Both the position numbers and the translations under genes were made by a program. A stretch of DNA of 64,000 bases. Origin: Urechis unicinctus. Lineage: Eukaryota > Annelida > Polychaeta > Xenopneusta > Urechidae. A model generated the notes under the pieces. That model saw only the letters and a list, made by a program, of their open reading frames with translations. It was not told where the DNA came from and made no database searches. Below are positions 1 through 7,997 of the stretch, piece by piece; the first letter of the stretch is position 1; each line of letters starts with the position of its first letter. The DNA is taken from positions 52,574,763-52,638,762 of the forward strand of contig CM067356.1 in the NCBI GenBank assembly GCA_034190875.2, in the 5' to 3' direction.

Positions 1-731
1 CAATATACGTCCCTTACTATCTCTTATCTGAACCTTTAACTCATTCACGGCTCCTGCACTAACACGTTTTAACACAGGTTAGCGTTGTTTGTGGTTGTGA
101 TAACACTGAAAGAGACGTCCCCACAGCCTACAACTTCAAGAAGCGTAGTGGGCGCACCATCAAGTATGTTGTGCGTGGTACTGACTTGATCGAGGTGGAC
201 ATAAAGTGGGTTAAAGATGCTAAAGTTCACGGGCCGGACGCCTCTGTAAATACCTGAAGGAATCCATCCTCCACCTACACCGACATCAAGACCAAATATT
301 TTTAACGCACCACCGTCACATCGTAAAGACCCAGAAGGAGGAACTGAGAGGGAAACAAACCCAGTTGCATCTTCAGCGCTCAATCTAGGACCTTAAGTAT
401 TCGGAGTTAAAGATTCAATTTCCTTCTGTATAAGCTTGAAGCTCCAGAGGCCAGGCGGGAGATCAGAAACGTGTAACGCCTCTGACCCAGAACCATCTGG
501 CAGCCATAGAAGGGGCACATCTGATTCAATGTTATACCAGCCTACAGTATACGTGATTGACCTAAGACCTACGTATAGATCACCTGCACTATTGTCAATA
601 GGATTTTGCAGGGACACAGCATCGCCGTTTTGAACATTTGACAGAGTGTGATACATAGCACTAAGAATAAACGAGCCTTTAGTTTCAATACGAATAAAAC
701 GTACAAAAACGGGCCGGTATACGTACCCCAT
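1..731 (-). pseudogene. Polinton surface/minor virion protein, copy A (3' end truncated)
   Basis: The protein is read in three frames from a start near 731 (MGYVYRPVFVRF) towards the left edge. Conserved blocks are SAMYHTLSNVQNGD, a Tyr-Thr-Val-Gly-Trp-Tyr segment, LYVHLDQVSTTHN with DGAPTTLLEVV, and a C-terminal stretch like NELKVQIRDSKGR. The mixed beta-strand pattern and its repeated presence in this element family fit a minor capsid, penton or fibre-like protein. That role is inference, because I know the family only as a recurrent Polinton protein. Frameshifts near 66 and 390 break the gene. Copies B, C, D and F carry other fragments of the same gene. Its 5' end overlaps the divergent single-TM gene. 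Confidence 0.7.
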
Positions 732-1939
732 ATTGCCCGCGAGGACCTGACAAATCTCCTCATCCAGGTAAAATCGGATAATATCACAGATGCGTTTGGT
801 GTAGAGTTCTCCAACCTGTTCGATAAATGCTTGGTGCTAAACATAAGTGACGACAGCCTTGTAGTTGGCTGGAGAACCAACCACATGCAATACTAGCAGA
901 ACCAGGTAAACTTTGTTGTATGGTGCGCAACCAGTGGCTGCGGAGTTTCTGCCCTAGACCACCTCAGATCTGACTCCCCAGCCCTAAGTAACCTCTACAG
1001 GTTCCACGTCTACTACACCATCCGGAGACTTTTAGACAAAATGAGAATAGCACTGCCGCCACATGGTCGGCCACCAACAACACCTTTGACAAGAATCTAC
1101 CACCTGCTCTGCCACGTGTTTGGGGTTGACGAAACGGCGACTGGAGGATAAAGGGCGGTAACCAGGGCCTAAGGCGGGTCTACTTCACCGACCCTGAAAC
1201 ACACAAGGTACGGGTGATCACTCATTACGGAAATACCCACCTGTACGAATCCGTTAGGCAAACCTTTGAGAAATCAACTGACGGCTTTGTTTTCCAGGGC
1301 GGCAAGCTGCACATTGATTTTATAAAGAAAGACCAGGATGGAGCAAGCACCGCCTGGAGTACTTACATCCTGGATAAATCAGCGGGGTTCACCGCCCCAG
1401 GTATCGCACGGATAAACGACAGCATTAGGACCTATGTCTGGGCCATTCTTGGTGCTCAGACGCAGACCCGCTCAGAGATGCTAGGTGTTCGCACGTTTTT
1501 TGATGCTCAAAAGCAATTTCAGGCTAACGTTGAGGATGCTATCAACTCTCCAGTGGACATTCCGTCATCCATACGCAGGTATCAGAACGTCCGCCAGAAT
1601 GCTTCCTCAAAGGTTGATTATGTGTTTGGAACAGGCCTTTACATGGCTCCGTCTGATATGAGCCTCGCCATTGGACACGTTGCTGGGTACAACAATCTGA
1701 TTATCATTGCAACTGGGGAACAGCAAATCGGCAGCAATGCTGATGTCAACGCGGTTGCTGTACCTCCAGACAGAGGAAGCTTTGACCCTCAGCCCGCTGC
1801 GCCCGCTAGAGAAGACCCTCCACCTGCCGCCTAAGACCCTCCACCCACTGCTCCACCATCTGAGCACGAGGATAATAAAACCGCTCTTATTGTAGTCGGA
1901 ATCGTTATAGGCTTAGCTGTGCTTTGGTTTGCTACGTAG
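648..1939 (+). pseudogene. Polinton conserved protein with C-terminal TM anchor, copy A
   Basis: About 430 codons in several pieces. The first piece (648-896) includes VPHIAREDL and EFSNLFDKCLVLNISDD and ends in a TAG at 894-896. It is followed in frame by WCATSGCGVS and YRFHVYYTIRRLLDKM. After a frameshift near 1140 the reading resumes as GNQGLRRVYFTDPETHKV and runs through a long open stretch (1214-1834). An acidic, proline-rich linker leads to a hydrophobic C-terminal segment (IGLAVLWFAT) ending at 1939. The WCATxGCGVS block is, to my knowledge, a recurrent unassigned Polinton signature. The TM anchor suggests a virion membrane or assembly protein (inference). The stop at 894 replaces a Trp codon that copy C retains. 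The stop at 1939 overlaps the convergent gene. Confidence 0.7.
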
Positions 1940-2416
1940 TAGGTCACAGAGTATCAGGAGGATAACTGCCCCCACCACAACAGCTGCGGCCCATACATGT
2001 TCTGCCATCCAACCAGCTACCTTTGCAGCTGACATAAGCAGCCATGATACGATGGAGCCAATGATTCCTGGAAGGGCAGCTGTTAGGCTCTTGGTGTTTG
2101 CCAAGGAGTTCAGCTGCTTTTTAATCCACTCCTTTAAGCCGGGCAGTGGCGGCGGTGGTGCCGGGGTTGGACTAGTGCTCCCTCCGCCCTTCAAAGCAAC
2201 TACCAGGATCGAGATTGCCAATCCAACTGGAGTGAGGACGGAGGCGATTGTTATGCCTTGCTCCCGGAACAGGGTACGCACACGCTCAGCTATCGTCTTG
2301 TCCTCATTAAGAATTATAATCGATCGTTTCCCTGATGCGGTCAATTTGGGTTCGCATACGTTCACAGTTTACAGAGGAAGCCTCAACAAGCAAGCTCATT
2401 TGCTTGCAATTTCCAT
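1913..2416 (-). pseudogene. Polinton GITIAS membrane protein, copy A
   Basis: Small membrane protein, 150 codons open from 2365, with the natural start probably at 2416 as in copy D. Visible parts are FREQGITIASVL leading into a first hydrophobic helix (GLAISILVVAL), a Gly/Ser/Pro linker, an amphipathic LKEWIKKQLNSLA segment and a last hydrophobic helix (VVGAVILLILCDLL) with a basic tail. Relative to copy D it lacks about 30 bases near its start, which breaks the frame. Function is unknown. Its place in the structural gene block suggests a virion or assembly role. Its 3' end overlaps the convergent single-TM gene by 27 bp, and its start overlaps the scaffold-like gene. Confidence 0.7.
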
Positions 2417-3169
2417 GCTGGATCTCCTTCCCTCCCTGCCTCCTCCAGGCTTGCCATTTTAGCTTTCCGGCGGTCTAAACTTCTTTCTATCTCAGTTATC
2501 TGAACTAGATTGTTGACCAGCTCACCCCTCTGGGTCTGCATAGTCTTGTCAAGCCCCATAAGCTCTCTGATTGGTAGTTTGTTGTCTGTTTGTGTACCTA
2601 GGTCTTGGATGGTGTTATGAACGTCCTCTATAAAGCTTATTTCTTCCGCGCCACCCCCCGTCCCGGAAATGGCTTCAGGGCCCCTCATTTCTAAATTCTC
2701 TGCAGCTTTAGCAGCTGCTTGGTCAACGCCTTGGAGGGCTGTTGCTTCCTTTCGTGACACTGCTTTTCGGGACCACTCAGTAAACCCCAACCCATCACGG
2801 ACGGCCTTAGGCCCCTCACCCTGTCTGCAAGCTGTTGTTTGAAGGGAAAGCAGGGCCTTAGTACGAGAAATAATTAGGTCAGGGTAGTCCTTCAAACGTA
2901 ACTGTCCCCTAACAAGTTCAAACTTTGTATAATCGCAGCCGAGGGCGGATGTGTGGCCTTTTTCAGCCAATGCATTGTAATAATCATCGACAGCGCCTAT
3001 AACTAATTGCCCTCCCTGTGGTATAGACGTATCCATCGCAAGGTCCCCTCCTATAGCACCCTGAGTTGGGAGAGAGGGGGCCGCCGGAAGGGGCCTCTGG
3101 GAGTACCCCCTCCTCTCTTCCAGGGTCTTCCTCCACTGCGTCGTCAAATGTTGGGTTATCAACCTCCAT
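2383..3169 (-). pseudogene. Polinton scaffold-like/internal virion protein, copy A
   Basis: The start at 3169 (MEVDNPTFDDAVEEDPGRE) is chosen because copies B and D have the same acidic N-terminus. A frameshift in the Pro/Gly-rich segment at about 3060-3110 shifts to the frame with SIPQGGQLVIGAVDDYY, YTKFELVRGQLRLKDYPDLI and GLGFTEWSRKAVS. The C-terminal third is charged and probably coiled coil (NNLVQITEIERSLDRRKAKM). It lies immediately upstream of, and divergent from, the capsid gene, a typical place for a scaffold or core protein, but the function is inferred. The C-terminal end overlaps the start of the GITIAS gene, which suggests one polycistronic minus-strand unit. Confidence 0.65.
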
Positions 3170-3209
3170 GTTTGTGTGTTAAAGATATAACTGCAATTAA
3201 GAATTCAAC

Positions 3210-4371
3210 ATGATGAGTACCTACGGACGCAAACTAAACCAACACCACTGGATACGCGAACCCCTAGGGGTAAAGGGCGTGTGGCAGTCTGTAGTTATTA
3301 CAAACAATCCAAGCACTATTGATCAGAACCAACAACTGCTGGTTCGCTTGCCCAATCTAGGTGCAGAAGACGTCATTGTTCCAGGGACAGCACGGCTGGC
3401 CTTTACAATCACGCTGTCATCAACCGATGCCAACCGCAGCGTTGTGCAAAACCTGGGTCGCCCTGTGGTTAAGAAATTGACAATCAAGATTTCTGGCAAT
3501 GAGGTCATGTCTATTGATGACAGCGATGTGTACCACTATTACCACGACTTGTGGCGGACCGCACAGGAGAGACAGGGCCTCCAGTACCAGGTCATTGACA
3601 CATCAGATGACAGAAACACAACAAAGATACGAGTGGGGGCAGGAGACAAGGATGAGACCGAGGAAGAGGACAAGGCCGTAGCTGATGTGTATAGTAACAG
3701 GTTCTACGTTCCGCTTGACTTTGAACTCCTTGAGAGCCACATGCCGTTCTACCAGAGCGCGCTTAATGACAGACTGGTATACGAGCTCACGTTCAACGAC
3801 TACAACCTCGTAATTCACGCAACAGGCGACACCGACGTAAGCTACGAAATTGATGGAATCTCGCTGGCGTATGACATGGTTACCCAAATAGAGTTGGCCC
3901 GCATGATACGCACCCAGTACAAAGGTCGGCTCTCGATTCTGTACGACCGTGTACTTCGTCACAGAAAGCTTGTATACAATAAAAGAGATACACTGTGGAA
4001 CATCAATCTGAACGTGCCGTCTCGCAGCATGAAGGGCATCCTACTGCTCTTTGAAGACCCCCAGGGCGCCTCATTCGCCAGGAAAACAGAGTCGTTCTGC
4101 AACCCAAAGATTATGAAGGTCGAGGTGACCATTGAGGGCATCCCCAATCGGCTCTATGCCCAGGGCATGTGTGGCTACCAGCAGTGGGACGAGGTGAAGA
4201 AGGCCTTTGCAGCAACGAGTAAACGAGACCCAAGTGTAGCAATAGCAGTAAAAGGGTGTCACCATTCAGATCAGAAAAAAGGCAGAGGCGGCCGGCGCAT
4301 TGAACGTCTATATGTATATTGTTATGGATTCACAGCTTAACATTAAATATGGCAGGTTCATCAGCGCAGTC
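3210..4371 (+). pseudogene. Polinton major capsid protein, copy A
   Basis: One uninterrupted 376-codon frame (3210-4340) covers the N-terminal and central part of the Polinton double jelly-roll major capsid protein, which forms the icosahedral shell. Diagnostic blocks are TARLAFTITL, LTIKISGNEVMSIDDSDVYH, DKAVADVYSNRFYVPLDFEL, FYQSALNDRL, ILYDRVLRHRKLVYNK, NVPSRSMKGILLLFEDP and IMKVEVTIEGIPNRL. After VAIAVK (about 4250) roughly 128 bases present in copy D are missing, including the SKFALWLDLR block. The last 27 codons are therefore read out of frame and the true C-terminus is lost. The ancestral stop lies at about 4370, just after the ATPase start at 4349. The start MMSTYGRKLN matches MTSTYGRKLN in D. 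Confidence 0.9.
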
Positions 4372-4605
4372 TACCAACAAGGATTTGATGAAACCGAAAA
4401 CTGAGTTTACATTTCCAGATGGTCCCTTTTCGTCAATTGTTTGTGGGTAGACAGGGTGTGGGAAAAGCGCATTCATCCTCGACCTACTTGAAGGGCCCTT
4501 CTTCGGCGCCTTTGAGCATATTGTAATTCTCTGCCCTACCATACGTTTCAACGAGGCCTATCATTCGCGGTCATGGATGTGGAACGATTCAGAGGTGGAT
4601 CCTGA
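4349..4605 (+). pseudogene. Polinton packaging ATPase (A32/FtsK-HerA type), N-terminal fragment, copy A
   Basis: Genome-packaging ATPase of the A32/FtsK-HerA class, which would pump DNA into the capsid. The start (MAGSSAQST) overlaps the end of the ancestral capsid gene. The sequence reads FTFPDGPFSSIVCG, a TAG stop, then TGCGKSAFILDLL, so the Gln just before Walker A has become a stop (CAG to TAG). After RSWMWNDSEV the frame runs directly into protein X (VDPDTIIDQ). About 1.1 kb that copy D keeps between these points, including Walker B, has been deleted. Confidence 0.85.
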
Positions 4606-5176
4606 TACCATTATTGATCAACTCCTTGAAAAGGACGCAGCTTGCCCGCCGGCCACAAAGTCGGACCGAGCAGAACCCCATTGCACCCCTGGTGAAGATA
4701 TGTCTTCTAAGAGAGATAGGCTTGCTGCTGTCATAGCTGGGGGTCAGACCCGTCAGTGCCTCAGCGATCAGCACCTGTTGACTGCAAAGATTGAATCAAT
4801 GTCCGATGAAGAGATTACAAAGCTCTATTCGAAATATGAGGCTCGGCTGGGCGCTAGCATGACGCTGACTCTGGGTTAGTCGGTTCTCCAACTGTTTTCT
4901 AGCGTTGCTTGTATGTTTCTACCAATCCCCCCAGAACATCAGCCAAATCTGATTACGGACCTCGAGACTGACCCGTTTGTCGGGCACGCGCTAAGAACTG
5001 CCACTTGTGAACTTTATCATTGTTATGGTATGATGTTGTCTCTGCTTACCGCAGCCTTAACAACCGCCAAGTACTGCCAATTTGGAGCAAGCACCCCCGC
5101 CATCTGGTACCGGCCGTCCGACACCCCTCCTGCAGAGGACCTGTCTGGGTGCTGTCAATTGGAGGAACAAAATTAG
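4606..5176 (+). pseudogene. Polinton conserved protein X, copy A
   Basis: The signature is SMSDEEITKLYSKYEARLGASMTLTLG, then (after a TAG at about 4879 where D has CAG) LPIPPEHQPNLITDLE, DPFVGHALRTATCELY and LTAALTTAKYCQF, ending at 5176. It is largely helical, with no recognisable catalytic motif. I know this only as a recurrent, unassigned protein between the packaging ATPase and the protein Y/SGSN genes in Polintons. Its 5' end is fused to the truncated ATPase. One stop separates the two halves. A function in virion assembly is possible from its position only. Confidence 0.65.
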
Positions 5177-5184
5177 TTGGTAAT

Positions 5185-5874
5185 ATGGAGAACGCAAATC
5201 AAGAGATAATGGCGGTGACTAGTGATCAGCCTGTGCCTCAACTTCATCCTGCACCAAAGGAGAGACCTACAAACGACGCTAAAAAGGTTGAGGCAGGCCG
5301 AAAGGGCGCTGCGGCTTGAAAAGCTAATCAAAATAGACTTCTGAGAGAGCTGCGGGAGGCTAAGTCCGCCCTACAGTCTGAAAATCGGACCCCCCAGTTT
5401 GACCACGGCGTTGAAGGGGTGTCCGCGGCAGGGCAGATGGGTTCGACTCAGCCTTGGCCAGCGTTGGCGACATCACCTTTGATTGTTGGCGGATTAGGGG
5501 TGTTTGGACTAGCATTGTATTGTAACAGGCAGAGACTAGTGGCCTCACCCCCTAAACAGGTTGTGCCCAGGGGAGAGCCAGCAAAGTCAGTACCTCCGGA
5601 CGCTCATCTAAGGATCCGTTTTACATGGAATAAGATGACAACACCAATTACTGATGGAAAAATGCTCGTCAACGCGCTGTACCACGTTGCAGTTGTTTCC
5701 AGTATATCAATAGGTTATGCCAGACTTAGTAAGATGCTTCTGGGTGGCGGGACTCCACGTCTTGATTTCACCCCACGCGACCTGGCTATGGCTGTAGCCG
5801 ATGTATCACTAGCCATGGCTACAAAGGATATGCTAATTATACAAGGAATCTTAACAGTTAATATACCGAAGTAA
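5185..5874 (+). pseudogene. Polinton conserved protein Y, copy A
   Basis: The start at 5185 (MENANQEIMAVTSDQ) lies 8 bp after protein X. A lysine-rich N-terminal segment (KKVEAGRKGAAA) ends in a TGA at 5317-5319. The same frame continues (NRLLRELREAKSALQSEN, coiled-coil-like) to a hydrophobic segment (LIVGGLGVFGLALY), a basic linker, a second hydrophobic stretch, and DLAMAVADVSLAMATKDMLI near the C-terminus. Apart from the single TGA the gene is open over about 230 codons. The next gene starts in its stop codon (TAATG). No enzyme motif is visible. It is probably a membrane-associated virion or assembly protein (inference). Confidence 0.65.
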
Positions 5875-6296
5875 TGGCCACAATCGCGCTGCTTGTTGGA
5901 GGTGCTCTTGTTAACGCCCTTGCGTTCTCTGGGAGCAACTTTTTATTCTCTAAGTTACAAAGCAGCCAAGTGGACGCAGAACGTAAGCGCCATGATATGG
6001 CAATCGAGCAGCTTCAGTCTGCTCAGGCAGCATGGGCCAAGAACGGAACTGAGCGTTTAGACTTCATCAATGAGCAACTCCGCCGCCAGGGACATGCCGA
6101 GCATACTTTTCGGGATGTTAACGAGGCTATGCGTGAGTACTACATCTTGACGGGTAAATCCGTTGACAAGCTGGACTCTAAGCCGCAGCTTTCAGACTTC
6201 TACCAGCCCTCAGATGGTCAAAAAGGGCGTGAGGTGGCGTTCATTATACTGGGTATGGCTGCGACTGGGCTGGTTGCATACAGACTTGCTAAATAG
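5874..6296 (+). CDS. Polinton SGSN-type membrane protein, intact 140 codons
   Basis: The only core gene of copy A with no visible lesion. The start ATG shares one base with the stop of protein Y (TAATG), which fits translational coupling or a compact viral layout. The N-terminal hydrophobic segment is IALLVGGALVNALAFSGSNF. A charged helical centre follows (AERKRHDMAIEQLQSAQAAW, LDFINEQLRR), then a conserved REYYILTG...LSDFYQPSDGQKGRE block and a C-terminal TM helix (FIILGMAATGLVAYRL). The two terminal hydrophobic helices suggest a membrane-embedded small virion protein. The family is one I recognise as recurrent in Polintons but unassigned. Whether it is expressed is unknown. Confidence 0.75.
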   Translation: MATIALLVGGALVNALAFSGSNFLFSKLQSSQVDAERKRHDMAIEQLQSAQAAWAKNGTERLDFINEQLRRQGHAEHTFRDVNEAMREYYILTGKSVDKLDSKPQLSDFYQPSDGQKGREVAFIILGMAATGLVAYRLAK

Positions 6297-6338
6297 GTCA
6301 TTTGGAGACTCGGGCGTTTACTTTGTATGGATCGTCAC

Positions 6339-7323
6339 ATGCAAAAGATCTACTATAGTCCTAAGGGCTACTGGAAAGGCATTACCAGCTATCAAGAAGC
6401 TTGCAACAGAAGCGAGGGTTTCTGAGGAAGTTGCCAGGGGATGGCTAACAAAGCAAGCTATATGGCAAATCTACCTGCACGTGCCAAAACACATTCCCAG
6501 ACCAAAGTTTGATGTCCCTGTCCCTAATGAGGTTCACCAAGCCGATCTCTTGTTTCTTCCTCATGACGTTGTAAAGCGCCGGACTTACAAGTATGCCCTA
6601 ACAGTGGTTGATGTGGCCTCGCGCTACAAAGCGGCTGAGCCATTGACTACAAAAGTGGCTAAAGAGGTCGCAGGTGCACTCGAAAGGATTTACAAGCGAG
6701 GATTGCTGCATTGGCTTAAACTACTTCAGGGGGACCCCGGACGGGTGTTTATGGGAGCAGCAAATCAGCTGTTAGTAAAACATGGAGGATCAGTCAGGTG
6801 TGGCTGTGTGAATATCCATCGAGACCAGGGTATAGTGGAAGGCTTTAACTGCACCCTTGCTGATCGGCTCTTTGGACACCAGTATGCCGTAGAGTTAAAG
6901 GATACTGGAAAACGATCGACTGAATGGGTTTCTCGACTGCAGGCTGTAGTCTCTGCGATAAATAATGAGGTGACCCGGTTGACTGGAAAAAAGCCCAAAG
7001 ATGCTATAGAGGCAAAGCGAGTTGCACACAAGCCATCTGCAGTCGTACCAGGGCGCCCGCTGGGGGTCAAAGAGCAAAAGCTTCCCTCTGGTGTTGGCGT
7101 CCGCTACCTCTACCAGCCCGGTGAGGCAGAGCAAGACCAGCGCCGGCAGACCACTGACCCTGTGTGGTCACTCAATGTTTACCGGATTGGATGCTCTGTC
7201 ACTAAATCTGGTGAGCCTGTACTACACTATGTGTTGGATGGACCTTTCTGTGGCTTTGTAAAGGAGGAGCTGCTTGTGGAGCCGCCTGATACCCAGCTGC
7301 CACCAGACGATATTACCAATTAG
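6339..7323 (+). pseudogene. Polinton retrovirus-like integrase (rve, DDE), copy A
   Basis: The expected start is MQKIYYSPKGYWKG at 6339, a canonical Polinton integrase N-terminus. A frameshift near 6380 moves the rest into the frame that is open to 7323. The core has the three acidic residues: Asp in HQADLLFLP, Asp in GDPGRVFMG (usually DPGREF, so the following Glu is Val) and Glu in GIVEGFN. The C-terminal domain is SH3-like (DPVWSLNVYRIG, GPFCGFVKEELL). It would insert the linear element into host DNA. This is the most complete integrase in the window, and only the N-terminal shift clearly breaks it. It is followed 17 bp later by the zinc-ribbon gene. Confidence 0.9.
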
Positions 7324-7340
7324 ACAAAAGAAAGGTAATA

Positions 7341-7997
7341 ATGGAAGCAACTGGAAAGTGTCCCTGGATATTATTTGGAAAGAGAGACCCTTGTGACAGG
7401 CCCTGTAAGTTTGACTTTTATGCAATGCAATTAAGATAAAGCGGGGGATCTTAAATCGGCTTTGTGCAGAGTGTCAGAAGGGCATAAAAAATAACCTAAA
7501 ATTATGTATGGACTGTGGATATGAAAGGGTTAACCACAAGCGCCTTCGTGAGAAGAAGAGGCTTGAGGGCGGTGAACTGGGTTGCAGGAAGGCAAGGGAC
7601 TGGTACGACTGAGGAAGGCGTGCTAGATAAGCCTTCTTGAGCTAGGAAGACCAAGCCCCTACGTCCGCCGGCTGCCCCGGTCACAGATGGTGGTGCCGCT
7701 CCCACACCCAAACCCCCTCAGGCAAGGAAGATCACTCGTTAACCCTCTCCCCGTGCCACCCCCAGTCTCACTATAGCCGGCATATGTGAGAAGGTGGATG
7801 AACTCCTGATTGTGGAAGGGGCAGAGGGTGAGGGAGGGGTTGGGTGTGATGTGGGGTCGGGTGTGGAAGAGGTGTCCAGCAGTGATGCGGAAAGTTCACC
7901 ATCAGGAATCAGTGGTCGGTCGGAGGTGGAAGGTGTGGATACACCCACGGTTGAATACGATACACCACGTGTGCCGGCGGTCTACGCTGGGTGGTAG
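7341..7997 (+). pseudogene. Polinton zinc-ribbon protein, copy A
   Basis: The start at 7341 (MEATGKCPWILFGKRDPC) shows a first cysteine cluster (CP...DPCDRPCKFDF). A stop at 7436 is followed in another frame by CAECQKGIKNNLKLC and MDCGY, a Cys-x2-Cys-x10-Cys-x2-Cys pair typical of a zinc ribbon, then a basic helix (HKRLREKKRLEGGE). The C-terminal half, after further frame changes, is Pro-rich and then very acidic (VDELLIVEGAEGEGG, EVSSSDAESS). A two-zinc-site basic/acidic protein beside integrase and polymerase could bind DNA or regulate transcription (inference). Its stop (7995-7997) overlaps the convergent PolB stop by 16 bp. Confidence 0.6.

Noticed and set aside
1..380. Left edge as a Polinton terminal inverted repeat
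   Set aside because: The sequence is coding for the surface protein C-terminus. The true end lies outside the window.
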